A stretch of 64,000 bases of DNA from Paragonimus westermani (Eukaryota; Platyhelminthes; Trematoda; Plagiorchiida; Troglotrematidae), in the NCBI GenBank assembly GCA_008508345.1, contig QNGE01001303.1, forward strand, positions 1 through 64,000. Reading direction: 5' to 3'. Below, piece after piece: positions 21,504 through 34,800 of this stretch. Below the pieces are notes generated by a model. That model saw only the letters and a program-made list of their open reading frames with translations, did not search any database and was not told the origin of the DNA. The position numbers and the translations under genes are program-made. Within the stretch, counting starts at the first letter, position 1. Each line of letters begins with the position of its first letter.

Positions 21504-22500
21504 GTGTTTTATTTGATTTTGATGTCATCGTTTGTTCTTTCTTTGAACGAAGGTGTGTACATTACTCTTCAAAATAAACAGTATAGCGCCATTTCAAGCA
21601 GGATGGCTTTAAGGAGATCACTAAGGTCGGTTCACTTTTTTCACAGCGCCATTCATCTGCATGAACCTCCTGTTCGGAGAAAACCGCAGCTTCTTCGGGC
21701 CCGCATTCGCTTCACTGCTACCATTTCCGTTGACCGAAAACACAATACTTCTGACATGAATCTGGAGCTCATCCCATTGAATGAGTACGTAGTGCTTGCC
21801 ATTCCTGAAGTGACGACGGGGAGATTTTATTGGCTGAAAACAGCGATGGCTTTGTTCGTAGCTCGGGTTGAAGATTGAGGTATTCGGATGTTCAGCAAGC
21901 TTGGTACTTGGGTTGCAAGCTTTTCATCAACAAAAATCTCGACATCCTCAACGCGTGAGCGATTCGTCGTATAGGTTTGAGTGTTCGAACACTGAAAATC
22001 TTATGCACTGGTGTCACCCCGTTTGGCGATGGAACGGTGCGACCTGAATTCCAAGCTCGTCGAATGCCCCAGCACCTAAAGAAAGTCTTGTCTGGCCGCC
22101 CCTTGTGAGAGTGGCGAAAGCGCACTTATCTTCCCAGAAAAAGTTCGCACATCAGTGTTGACTCCAACCTTCAGATTAAATCAAAAGTCGTAGTCCCCAA
22201 CTATGAGTGAAGAACAGCACCAACTAAAGAGTCAACCCACGCACTTATATTATCAACAGAGTTGGCTATTCACATCTTCCCAGATAAATGACTACCCACA
22301 GGGCTACGTTGATACGAATGTGTGACCCACAACGATGGTATAATCCCCCACTGTTCTTCTATACCTCTTATTTCAACTCAGAAAAGGCCCGTTTGAACCC
22401 GCCTATTTCTCAGGTTCCACAGCTCAGCAAGCCTGCTGGATTCACCTTCAACGTTCCGAATGGTCGCTCCACCGACCTTTCTATTAATCGGATTTAAACC
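21504..22500 (+). pseudogene. CR1-type ORF1 remnant
   Basis: The first open piece (to 21878) contains DMNLELIPLNEYVVLAIPEV, which parallels ELSSLNEYIALAFPGA in the minus-strand ORF1 remnant at 0.8-1.0 kb. Later pieces are broken by stops and frame changes. It lies upstream of the ORF2 remnant at 24.1-25.3 kb on the same strand, so I read the two as one long, old CR1 copy. The PHD segment was not found in this copy. Confidence 0.45.
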
Positions 22501-24120
22501 TTTTTTTACTAACCCGTCTCCCAAACCGGAATGTCACCCGAATTTTTGCGGGCGCAGAACTATCATCTACCTGCCAGCAAATGGTGAATCGAAGACGGTT
22601 CGAAGGAAGTCGACCCCGGATCAACAAAAGTGAAAGAAGTTCTCGACATGGAAGTTTAAGAACGTTCAGGCCCTGATGAAGGGCCTGCCACCGGCCAGGA
22701 TGCGCGGAACTCGGTCGCCGTCTGCATATTCACTCTCGTTACTGGAACCCCCTTAACAAGTTTTTCTTCGCGCTGCTCACCTGGTTTCGTGCCCAGCCAT
22801 ATGCGGAAGTAGCTGTTGAGTGCATCCGCATCAACTGTTCGAGGCACCCGAATGAGCGGTCAGAAATAGCATTCGGTCCACGACGCCGGCTCTCACACCC
22901 TTGTATTTACATAGACTTGGCCCTCCGTAGATATCATTGGCAATAAAACGCATATTCTCGGATGTTCACTGTATCGAACAGACCTCTTACGTGGATGCAT
23001 GTGAGGTTGTTCTGGCTTCCCGAACCGGTTTTCCATTCCGACTGTCATAGAGGAATTGACCTTCCCAAAAGAATATGAAGCACTATAGCTTGAACTTCAG
23101 CCTCGTAGTTGCGACGCGCTCCTTGTCGACTTCTGGTACCTTTTGCCGCCAGTAGGCACACGCAGCGACGGAGCCACTCGTTTCGTCTTGGGCAGATTCT
23201 CGTCAACACAGAGTATGCTTTATATTCTTGTTATGGGTGGTTTCAGTTCACCCAACCTTATCTGAGTATCTGACTCCTTTGTGGATTCTGCTTATGGATC
23301 AGCGGAATCCATTGTAATGCTGATATGTAAGAAAGCCTGCACAGGACATTTCGAAAAACCTACGGGAAATCATCCAAGATGGGCATCTCCCTTGCTATAA
23401 CTGGTTATCACAAGTGAAGCTCACTCGGTAAAAGGAATGGTCATCAAACCACCGCTGAGGCACGCCGAACAATTCGTACCAGTTTTTAGTTTCGCCGGTT
23501 GCCGGCTCCAAAAGACCGTAACAAACGCTTCATTGCGAACTTTCCAGAACAGAGGCTGTAGCGCACGAAGTACCCTCTTAGTTACACTCAGCCTCGGGTC
23601 TGGCTGATTGAACTCAGACTAACATTCTCCTAAAGTTGCCATCAAAAAATCGGTGAGGCATTTGTGCCCGACAAACTACGGGAGTCTGCCATCCTTATTT
23701 TGCTTCTTCTGAAAATACGCTACCTTCTTGGCGCGTGTTCTCGTCTGTTCTCTAAACAGAAGATGACAGGCAAACTGGAGGGTTTATAAATCTTTCGCAC
23801 TGTGCAAAGAAGATGCGTGTGGGAAATCCGTGGACACACTCAACAGCCCGCGTAAATGAAAACTTCCCATACAAGTAGATGCATCGCAACAACGCTTCTC
23901 CTGCGGCCATCAGACGGGGTACATCTCTGAACTTCCAAGCGGTTGCAGGGGTGTTCAGGGAATAATATTCAACCGTCTAACGTATGGTTTCGTCAAGCTG
24001 GCGTCCAGCTATCATGAGGAGAAAACCGCCGATACCTACCGTTCAGAGCTGAATCCTCTGTGATCGATGTCCACATCTCCAAATTAATATTAGCCATCAG
24101 TACAACTTGAACAGGGGCGG
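22501..24120 (+). other. Probable eroded ORF1/endonuclease part of the CR1 copy
   Basis: No clear motif. The position between ORF1 and RT remnants of one strand suggests the endonuclease domain, but I could not read it. A minus-strand frame of 63 codons at 22656-22847 is not assigned. Confidence 0.3.
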
Positions 24121-25290
24121 TCCATCCCCACATCCTCATGGAAGCCACCTTGGGTTTATCGGTACCCTCTGTATTCTGTTCAAACAGACACTTCAGACCG
24201 GTACTCCTCAGGAGGGATGGAAAGAGGCCGATATCGCACCCATATTCGACTGATCGGTCTGGCCAGCATCCCACAAGAGATGGGTGGACGCCTGTCAGAA
24301 CGCACCATCTTTAAGCCCCGCTTCTCGACTAAACTTTTCTTCTCGGCCTGGCCGTCTTCCCTGCGAGTAGTGCAAAACCAGTATGTTGGGTTTCGTGAAT
24401 AGTCTGACGAGAATCAAGAACAGTGACTACATCTTCGATGCTATCATCGTCGACTTTACAAGTTTCCGACCGTATTTCACATATTCATCCTCTACATGAA
24501 CTGGAAGTTCATGGCTGTTACAACGAGAGTATCCGTCGGATTAGCTTTTCTTGATAACTAAACTTTTGAAGTAAAAACATGAACAGGCATTTGTTCACCT
24601 CAACCTATCTCGGTGCGAGCGTTATTTCCGGCATACGTCGATGACCTTAACGGTTTTATTTCTAGCGACGCTCTCCTTCATACTGATAACTGAAGAATCT
24701 GGAATGTTCATGAACCCACTGCATTGCAGATACGGACGGCGGTTATTATATCTTACTAGTGCTATCGTCGGCAAAAGAAGGTTTCGAACAAATGGAATGA
24801 TGAAACAGCCCCTCTCCACACATAAAGACGCGTTTTTCGAACGCTTCACTTATAATATACGAAGCCACTGCTTGAGCTTGCCAATCCAGCCGTTCGCAAC
24901 GGCCTGAGAAAGGGCACATCTGCCATCGAGCGTATCCAGGCAGTAGCTGTCAGCATGACCACTATCCTGGGGCACTTCTGTCTGCGTTGACTTGGAATCC
25001 TCCACCTATATCCACTTGAGTGCAGGGGACATCTTGGAGACTTCATTCATACACACTTATCTTTCGGTGTAGGACTCTTGCAGTTTTTCTCCGCATTAAT
25101 GGCTGATACCAATCGAAGAGGTCAAAACGAGGGGCACTACAGGCGTTGACATTGCGCCTTTCTTGGGCAACATTTTCTTCTCACAGGGTTATCGATCACC
25201 AGAACGACCTTCAGTTAGAGAATGTTGGTTGCTTTTTTAGCTACCATATCGGAGCGCTACTAGAGTTCCGCCCGCTCGAGACCTTGTTAG
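24121..25290 (+). pseudogene. Degenerate CR1-type reverse transcriptase, same group as the copy at 2.9-4.2 kb
   Basis: Pieces in alternating frames follow the order of the 2.9-4.2 kb copy: ILFKQTLQTG and WKEADIAPIF, then LSERTIFK, FVNSLTRIKNSDYIFDAIIV (start of RT palm), IWNVHEPTALQ after a lost YADD box, KDAFFERF, AIERIQAVAVSMTTILGH, LGILHLYPLECRGHLGDFIHTH, TNRRGQNE and LGQHFLL. Many stops and at least one internal deletion (VPQG to YADD) are evident. It is far older than the 2.9 kb copy. The following block to about 25440 resembles the block at 4690-4830 and may be its 3' UTR. Confidence 0.72.
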
Positions 25291-25439
25291 ATTGACAAAT
25301 TTCTCTGTTCTCGGCAACTGCCGCGTTCTGCGGGAACAGTGCGACATCCTGTTTCTGACGACTGCCTTGTGATCCAATAAAGGCCTACTGGATATCAACG
25401 GACTAGATCAAGACTAGTTGGACCTCCAACCTGTATACA

Positions 25440-27415
25440 GGGGGTGAAATGCACAGTGAGACGAGACGAGGCACCCCAGCCCCTGGATGTTACTCCACCG
25501 TCCTGGGTGAATTCAGCTTTCCACACACAGATCTCGCCAATGGGCTAACCCCCGGTGCTGCGGCCACTGATTTCTACAATCCTGTGTAGAAGGTGCGATC
25601 AACCGCGCATGTCAACTAACCTACCAGGTGGGGGAGAAGTCCACAGACCATCCCGGTTGGACGTGGTGTTAACCACCACACCTCACATGGTGGATTGAAT
25701 CGAAACTGATACGTCACCGGATGCAGGCAATCTGGCCACAGTCGGTTTCCACCCAATACTCGATGTCACTATCACTCGCGTTCTAGTGTCGGCTCCACGC
25801 AATTTCAAGTGAAATGCATTTCAAAAGATGCGGAGCACCTAGCATATGTAACATGGTGGTGAATATGTAGGCAGTATCATGTCACATCTGAACACGGTGA
25901 TGAGTGGTTCACTCTCACTATAGCCTTCACGTCTCGTTCGCAACTCAACTCGTCTCAAACCTTAAACCAAGTGTTCGATTGAGAAGAAGCGGATCTTACA
26001 GGGTGAGTTTCCTTTCTCGAAGGAGATAATGCCTCTCAACTGACATAAAAATTTTATCGTAATCAGCTTACGGCAGTCTAAAGCGCCGATCACAGGGTTT
26101 ACAAATTATCGTGCGACACACTCATAGTTGACATTCCTGAAAGGTTTTTGGGGCGCATGGCTTTCATGGCTACGTCGAAAGCTGTCACATCCTTTTCCAT
26201 GGAACCTTCAGGACCTCCTACTTCTTAATTCGGGGCGACAGAAGTACCATGTGATCAGTATACACCTGTCCTAAAAACCTCAACTGAGACGGAACCACAG
26301 ATTTCGGTCTTAACTCTCTTCAGGACTCTACCCCTGATTCCACCCCGTTTGACGTACACGTGAGGTCATTGGGCTTTGCGATATGCCGTCGATTATGCTG
26401 ATAGAATGTGCAGATGAGCTGGCGCAGCCGCTTGATCGTTTGCTCCAGCACACATTTCACTGGGTGTGCATCGGCCATTTGGAAGTACGGCGCCTCCCTT
26501 CGTGTGTACAGGAGGGGACAGAGCGGCGGCCAATAACCTTGAATCGCTGTTCTCCTGCCAAGCCCGTCAGAGGTAACACAGAACACAATGAAGGATTTCG
26601 TATGGGATCCTCAAACCGTTCATTCATTGCTGGCATCCGAGGAGCATGGCATCAGAAATGGTCACTAATGCACAATCAACCAACTGGTTGCAGTTGATTC
26701 GCAAACAAAATCTGCCAAAGAATTCCACCAGTTTGATGCTGTATTTTCAGACTACGACGGCGCGTGAAAATTCAATCGCAATATCCTGCTAGGCAAGGTG
26801 AGTATCCTGGACCGGTGAAGCGAGATATGTTTATGGTTCAAACAATACCTGGCCTGTCGCGATTACACAGCTGGATCCAGTGACGAGCTGTCCAAGACAC
26901 CCAAAGTCATTCACCGCAGGGATCCATACCGGGTTCATTATATCTATAGCCAAGGTCGACGATCTCCTAAGTTTATGTAACCCTCCTATGGTTATGTATG
27001 CGGATGGTGTGAGGCGTTAGCGCGTCTTACGCAGTGCTGTACACGTGGGAGGCTTCCAAAAAGTTCTGGAAGCCCTGCATCAATGGTTCGTGGAAAAAGT
27101 GCGATCTTTCAATGCACCCACATCAGAGACTATGCACATTCGTCATCGCAGTACCAGTACATGCCTCATTGACGAAGCTGCCCCAATCACCGTTCCTCAG
27201 GGCGCAACCCAGGCACAGTTATTGTACCGGGACTCTTCCCCAGTACTAATGTCATGCTGTGGAAAAAAAGCTAGCGGCAAGCTGTCGAGAATATCCCTCC
27301 GTTACCCAGAACGGCTAAAGCGCGATAGGAGCTACGACGATGTTCATATTACAGAAGAGCGAAAAAACTGGGGGAGAGTTCCGCATAGTATCGTCAGGCT
27401 GCCGCACCACAGATA
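25440..27415 (+). pseudogene. Second, distinct degenerate non-LTR element (endonuclease end and RT)
   Basis: Endonuclease C-terminal motif RPSRLDVVLTTTPHMVD with a decayed SDH box lies near 25640-25750. RT pieces follow: DELAQPLDRLLQ and EGTERRPITLN (fingers), EEHGIRNGH..CTINQLVAVDS and FHQFDAVFSDYDGA (motif A), LWFKQYLACRDYTA, then MYADGVR near 26995 (catalytic box with Gly replacing the second Asp), LEALHQWFVEKVRSFNAPTS and MHIRHRSTST. Wording such as VAVDS and LHQW differs from the other CR1 copies here, so it is another family. Stops and frameshifts are frequent. Its 5' edge abuts the end of the CR1 copy upstream. Confidence 0.62.
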
Positions 27416-28369
27416 AGACAGCAGACTGGCGTGCGTGCAGAAAACTTTTTTCATCGTTTTGTGAGGTCATGTTAGTCGATTCTAACAACATGTAAAGATG
27501 ACGTGAAAACGCTTTTGTACGCAAGTGATACGACGTTAGTGAACAAAAAAGAAAAGCTCTAAAAGTCAACGTTATAAATCGATCGCTAATCACGAAACTG
27601 GATTCGCATGTAAAAACAACAAAGTTTATATAGAGCGTGTCGGAAACTTTTGTTTACATCAGCTCTCTTATTTTGTTTAACCAGGCCATTTACTAAATCA
27701 ACTGTAACTGGCTCATTTGCAAATGTGTGCATGTTCGGATTATTGATTGTGACTATCGTTTCTACGTGGATTGTACCTTAACCAACTATCCAGATAGAAA
27801 GCTATGATGTTTGAATTTCAAACGCGTAAACAATATCCGTCCGATTCAATAAGTGATGGTAAGTATGCTTGATTGGATTATTCCATTGCGATAGACTGTC
27901 CAGGACTGTCAAGTTTGCATTATAAGTGCGGTATTTACGAACCTTCGGTAATGTATAAAGGCCCCTATCATGTGAATGTGATATCGAGTTGTCAGTCTGC
28001 TCGTGAGATTCGAGAATATAATTGCACTGGTGTACAAGTGCAGCGAAATTGAATTTAGTTAAATCACCAAATTTAGGAGAGCCAAGAAAGTGTTGCTCGC
28101 GAATTTTCCCCACTAACCGCTGTTTACTGCATGAAGCCCGCCACTTGCTACTTGAGTACTATATAATTACGAAGTACCACTACAATGTCATTTGTTGACT
28201 ATACTGCTCATTGTCAGTTTGAAAACAATTACGTGAAGCTTGTCGTGAGCTGATTCCACGAAGTCCACACATATCCCAATACATTCAGAAGAACGACCGT
28301 ACAACTGGCTAAATCACTGTAATCTTCTGGTGCTGTGATTCAAGCAGTTCCTAGGTTTACTCTATTGAG
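27416..28369. other. No recognisable feature
   Basis: AT-rich; a 103-codon minus-strand frame at 27802-28113 shows no motif and is treated as chance. Confidence 0.4.
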
Positions 28370-28983
28370 TCTAGCTGTCTTGCTAACACCAATTAAGGAT
28401 TCAGTTCAGGGGTGAAGTAAGGCTGTTTTCGGGGAAGTTTAGGGATGGATTTTTCTGACCAACCGTGTTTTAGTTGCTGAGAAAGTATGTATTCGTCTGT
28501 GAGCCAGTATAATCCTTATTTATAAAATACATGAAATACCTAAAACAAAGGAATTGCATTGAACTCATGGAAGCGTTTTTATACTATAAACCAGTTCCCA
28601 GTCTGTTACATTTGTTAGGGTTGCGTTAGAGGTTTTGTCCCAAATCCTTAACAACTCCCTAAAAAAACCTGATTAATCTCATGATCACTTAGGGATTTGT
28701 TAGGGATTTGGGACAAAACCTCTAACGCAACCCTAACAAGTGTAACAGACTGGGAACTGGTTTATACGTATAAAAAACTTCAAGGAGTTTAATGCAATTC
28801 CTTTGTGTTGGGTATTTCATTTATTTTATAAATAAGAAGTATACTGGCTCACAGGAGAATACATACATTCTCAGCAACCAAAACACGGTTGGTCTAAGAT
28901 ATGCATTCCCAAACTTTTCCGAAAACAGCTCCACTTCACTCCTAAACTGAATCCTTAATTGGTGCCAGCAGGATAGTTAGATA
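28370..28983. repeat. 0.6 kb near-perfect palindrome (foldback/MITE-like)
   Basis: The two halves are reverse complements around about 28676. Outer match: TCTAGCTGTCTTGCTAACACC against the complement of GGTGCCAGCAGGATAGTTAGA; inner match: TTAGGGTTGCGTTAGAGG on one side and CCTCTAACGCAACCCTAA on the other. The unpaired centre is only about 40 bp. There is no coding potential. Divergence between arms is modest, with small indels. A non-autonomous foldback DNA element or an inverted pair of one repeat could explain it. I see no clear target duplication. Confidence 0.9.
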
Positions 28984-31815
28984 CAGCCTGGATGTAGTCA
29001 CATGAACGTTGTCTATGTGTATTGATTGTCGGGAATTGCATCAACTCAAGAGTCTACCGGCTTAAAACGAGTCTGTAGTGACTATGCAGCTTATGTAGCT
29101 TTGAAAGTTGCATGAAATGTGATGTAAATTGGCTATGCAATGTATTGTATTCCAGTATATTCGGCTTCGTTTCGGGCATGTGTTGGCGTGATTTTTTCCA
29201 AAACCTGGAATTCTTCCATTTACTGTGCACGGATTAAGTATGATTCGAATGTCACTCAATGCTTGCTACAAAGGAGAAAAATCAATCTGTCTTAGCGATG
29301 TGCTTGGGCAGTGAACCAACGCATTGGATTTTACTGTGAACGACTTGATTTAAAACTATACCACCGTTCGATAGACATCTTCAGAGTTGCAGTTTGGCCA
29401 AAGCGAGTGACAAATTTAAGTTGGTACATCTTAGTTCAGTTTAGTTTTAAGGACGAAGCGACTTTGACCGGTAACTGTCAATGTTATTTCACCAGTGAAT
29501 CATTGAAGATACCCAGCACTGAGGCCGTGTGAGAAGAAAAATTCTTCACTTCTGTTCTTAACCCTTAGGTTTACCAGATAGATCCATTTGAACGGTTTTG
29601 TGGGGTTCAAGCTACCGGTGCAACCAGAACACGAGTAGTTTATAGCTAGTATCGATGCACACGGGTCTGTTGCGTCTTTAAAAAGACGTAAATCCAGTGC
29701 TGCATTAATTGCCAGGGTAACGTTTTCTCCAAAACATAAGCTTTCAGAAGCTAAGACTAGCGCCGCAAATGAACTAATCTTAAAAGCAAAATTAAGTAAT
29801 ATTCTAAAAAAAATACAAGTGTTGGTGTGGACCGAGTTTACTTAGAGGATAACACCAATGAACCTGATGTAAACACGTCTAACACAGCAGTTTCTGGGAG
29901 AGGAAAACCAACATTCATCAGTGCTATATTTGGAATCGACTACACTAGCCAAGAATACCACATTCCATTTAACTGATTTTTGTTTGTAAAACGGATGAAT
30001 TTGTTCCGGTTCATGTGACAAATTGTCTCCATCCAATGAAATAACGCGCTAAAAAGACAGTGTATGTGTATAAGAAAGTATATTAAGACTCAAAATTTAA
30101 GTAATCACGTTGAACGCTGTGTATACAGAGCAGCTGATCTAGATTGCTCATAAGAATAAATCAAAATGAAAAAGTGTATACAGTGTCCCATGGGTTGTAA
30201 GTTATGCCTTGGAATGTTTTTCAAGATAGCAATTACACAATGTCATATCTTACCAAGTGTGTTGAGATTGAGTGTTTCTCAAAGTTAGATAACTGTTAGC
30301 TTTTCAACCCACCATACTGAGTGTTCTACGCGTGACTCGTACTCCTTTGTTTGTTCTACATGAGGATCTGGACATTGACTGTTTCTCGTTTATGAGAATG
30401 ATCCAAAGAACTTCAAATAATTTGTTAACTTTTGTGCAAATAGCAATAAAACGCTGATTCGGAGCCTTTGCTAATACTCTGCACTTCAGCTGACCTCTAT
30501 GTCTTTATTCACAGGTTTCAAAAATTTGTTGTTATGTACAACCATTCACCTCTTTCTATAAGTTGCGATTAAATACTGTATATACACGCTTACATTGAAT
30601 ATAGTTATAAAAAATTCACTTCTACTGAGTGATTTATAACGCCTATGTAGAATTCTTTCTGATAGTGGTTTCTTCTAGAATTAATGTGAGTTACCGTGAG
30701 TTCGCAATCAGACCGTACACTTTCGGCACTCTGTGAAGATACAAAAGAAGCGGTTGGCTCGTCTAGCGTATAATTGAAGTCAACGATGAAGATAAGAAGT
30801 GAAATAAGTCGTTATGTTCAGTTTTTGAAGCAATACCGGAAAAGCGTTGGTGTGAAGCGTGACAATTATGTGAACATTTTAGAAGGCAACCTAAAACAAT
30901 CCTAATGACCGAGGTAGTGAATGACGATGACTGAGGAGGTTTTACCTCCATCTACTTCTGGTGGGTTACTTGATCTTAAAAATGGAAATCAGTTTCAAAT
31001 TGCGCCCCCTGTAAGAGGTACATACAGTATCAGACAGAGAGTTGGCGCGTCAAAGCCCAGGCATACTTGGTGTCGTTGGAGGAATTAGGTATTCATCACT
31101 TACCACCTGTTAATGTTGTTCGGTCAGTTTTTGTTGATACTATAATAAAAGGATTTAAAATTTTTGAAGCTTGTGCTTACCAAGCTTCATTGTTACTTCA
31201 CATTTCCGAGAGCAATAACCTAGTCATAACTCAGAACAAAGCCACAATGCTGAAATGCTAATATTTAAGTGTGAGTGCGTTCCTTTTACAAATTCGTTAT
31301 TAGTACACGTTCTGTGTATAAGTTCCACAGAGGTCTTTCATCAAACAAAGGGGTGTCTATGACTTATTAAGTTTGACTGATTAGTTCATTTACTACATTT
31401 TCAGCTTGTTCAAGAAGCAAATGTAACTTTAAAGTGGCGTAACAATGGGTTATTTCTTCCCACTCCAAATTTTATATGCCTCTCAACTAACTAACATTTT
31501 GTTCTTTACGTTTAGTTAATTCTTTGGGATGATTTGAGTTTCGGATGGTCACAGATTTTTCTCACGCCCGAATACAGGGTCACATCATTTTGAATCTGGT
31601 TCCGTATCCTATGAAGCACCACGACAGCGTTTTTTAATTAGTTTTTGATCTCCATGATGCAGTCTTGTCAGCAGTCGCCAGCAGTTGTTTAGGGAAATTT
31701 GTACAATTTACTTATTTTGTGAAATAATCACAGAACTAATGCATGAAAAACCGCAAAATGTCGAGGATCTGTTAAGTCTCAATTGGAATAAAATACAAAA
31801 CCAAATTGTTTGAAA
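28984..31815. other. No recognisable feature
   Basis: AT-rich non-coding sequence with short chance frames only. It may be intergenic or intronic. Confidence 0.4.
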
Positions 31816-31890
31816 CATGGTTGTGTGGCAGTTAAGCATTAGTGTGAACCACTGATGTATTTCTGTCTATGATGATGATGATGATAATCG
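31816..31890 (+). mobile_element. 5'-truncated RTE 3' end with GAT tail
   Basis: CATGGTTGTGTGGCAGTTAAGCAT through CACTGATGTAT and TGTCTATGATGATGATGATG matches the 3' flank of the RTE coding remnant at 60.2-60.7 kb (reverse strand there). RTE elements end in short tandem repeats and are usually 5'-truncated. Confidence 0.7.
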
Positions 31891-34800
31891 AAACACTAGT
31901 ATGTGAAGTTACTCCCAGTATTCAGTGTACATTTTCGTAAACATTCTGTTGCCGTAAATCAAGGATTGCACCAAGAGAACACCATGTTTTCTTTTTTCTC
32001 TTAATAATACAGCAAACTTTTTATCTCATTTCTCTCCTGTATTTGTTACCTCGTTTTTCCTCTCTTGATGCTTCATGAATCAATCAAGTTTTGGCGTTAG
32101 ATCGGTCCAACGCTACTACTGCCATTACAACAGGGCACAACTGTGTTGAAGGTTGTCGTCGTGTAACTACAGACAACGTACACTTCACCTTGTTTCAAGA
32201 AGTACCCGTCATAAAAATGGAGTTTCTTGCTTCGTTGGTCATAAAAAGATGATTTCCACAACAAACCATTGTCAGTCCTTTTTTATTGACGTTTTGCCCA
32301 ATAGTAGTGTGGTATTGGTTGTTTAAACTCAACCATAATTGAAATAGTCAATTATTTCAGAACTAATTTGCTTGCATAAAGCCAGCGTGTCGCTTGCTTT
32401 GTATTGCTGGTTCGTCAAAAATTGTGCTAGTTATCCGGTGTTTGTAAAGTACTTATCGCCAACTGCGGTTTTCTTCAGCAAAATTAGTCAGCATGTGCAA
32501 TACACACTCATGAGAAACAATTGTGTTGCTGAATGGTGGAGTTATTGTTGTTGTTTATTCTTGCTTATGTAGGAGTTTTTAACTTACTAAGTACGTAAAT
32601 AATTTTGAAACCACATATTCTACTCACTGAGACACATAGAGTTCGCACGTTGGTTTTTGAGTAGTGGTAGTTCAAACAATTCATTTGTAGTCTTTGTGAT
32701 TAATTTCCTTTCAATAATAACTTGATGGTCTTAGAAATGAAGATTTTTTTACGGGTTCGAGAACTTTATTGCAAACCGAAATATTTCACGATCAATGGCT
32801 ACTGTTCCACCTAAACACGTAAATAAGCACCGTACATTGAATCTATGCTATTGTCGGAAGTTAATTTTTTTGTAAGTTTTTATGAGGTGCTTAAATCTCC
32901 GAAAACCGATGAACCCAAATCAATCTGTTAGGTGAATAAAACTGTACAAAACACAGCAAATGTTTAGTTTTGCCCAAAGCAAAGGTTTAGTGCAATAATT
33001 TCATGAACTGTAAATCATCAGAGTCACCAGGTTGGAGAAGTGGCAGTACCATGATTTATTGAGAAAAGATACTTTGCACTATTGCGGCAAATATACGCAG
33101 CATTTTGATTGTACATCTGCGTTTTTGATCATCTTTAGTAGCTGCTTGCATGGTGTAGAAGAGGCTATTACGATAAAAGTCTTATCATAAAACCAAATTG
33201 GTTGAAAGTCTAGATAGTTCACTCATTTCTAATGTATAACCATTTTTGGCTTTGCGAATACAAGGCCAAAGTGAATCGTGAAATTTTAGGAGGAAAGTTA
33301 GGGTTTCTTGCCGCTTTCAGTGTTCTTTCTTACTGAAGATCACGTTGCATATCGAAAGCGCTTATAAGGTGTCTTTTTTACCTATCTTGTTGCTGAAGAC
33401 CAACACAAAGAACCTTGATTATCTCATACCTTGATGTTTTCTTTTGAGAAGCAAAATATTTTTTTTTCGAAATGGTCTCTTACACCGATAACTGTTCTCT
33501 TTTCTTTGTTCTCCCAAAATGTAGGCAGAGAAATGTGTTTAAGAAGTTTATCTTGATCATTCGTAAGGTAGCGTAGATTTTTATCTTTTAAGATGACAGA
33601 ATAATACACTGACTTGATCTGATTGTTTCATGCGAGGTTCTGGAGTGGGTCTTCATTGAATTCCAGACAACCGAGACATGGTTAGCACTATGCTTCAGGT
33701 CACATTGCTGTCGTGTCGTTCTGTCGACTTGCTTAACCTGGTAACCGTGGTTTTAACCTGGGGCCGTGCAACTAGTAGTCGGTGCCTGTGATATGAAATT
33801 ATTCCATGATGCATAGTGAAGTTTGTTGAAGCTACCATTTTATCGCCATTTGAATTTCCCTCTGACATGTAGTTGTTTCCGTATGATGCACTGGTTTGAC
33901 AATTGGAGAAGAAAGTCACATATTTCCGCGACCTACAGAACTAACTTCTGCAGAGGTGGCTTTTGCGAACAGAAGACAGAATAAGATTTTTGGGATTACA
34001 GTAAGCACACTGTCATCCACGGTTCACTTCATCAGCCGTGTTATTCTATTCTATCTTATACTGTGGGAAAAATTACTAGGAAAGTACCCCAGATTAAGCT
34101 CAACAGAGCTCTCAAACAACGTTGGCAGATCGCCGTGGTTCGATATACTATAGCCCAGAAATGGTTGCTGAGAGCTGACCGTAGTGAGTAAGAAGCTGAT
34201 GGCTTGCTCAGATGGCTGTTAGCCAGAACACATGCTAAATAAAAAGTTTGGTAAAGTCAATTAAAGATGACAATCCCACATATGTCCGACGGCTTATCAG
34301 GTTTCCCCAAACATTATAGGTTCAAAAATCTCCGCATATGATACACCACAACTAAGTGCCGGTTTCCGATCTGTGTGTGAATTCGTATTTTCTATGAATA
34401 CTTGTAAAAACCTTGGTGGGCAATTATGGGATATAGCTCATATATTTCCCGTTAACTTCATAATTATACAAACCTTTCAGTTGGCGAATTTCGACGCTAG
34501 AGGCGAGTTTCACTCGTAGTGCGTACGTACGTTCTAACAAGCAGTTGAAATAACTGGCCGTTGATCGCTCGATAAAAATACCCATGTCATTTTGATTTAA
34601 CATCTCTACAAACTAACTAATAGTGTGTCGAGTGCTTGTTTATAGTTAGACTATACGCAGCCCTGGCTCCAGTTGATAATCCTATAATAGGGAAGCCTAA
34701 GTTACACTGAGTTTACAGACTTTTTTAAACCGCTAAATGTTTGTGTGAATATTGGTTACCGGTCAGCAGCTGAATACTTGACCAACAAATCCATATAGTC

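Noticed and set aside
27180..27240. VPQG-like peptide that looks like the RT motif before the catalytic box
   Set aside because: It lies after the MYADG box and after LHQW, so the order is wrong; it fits the later part of the RT, and the resemblance is chance.
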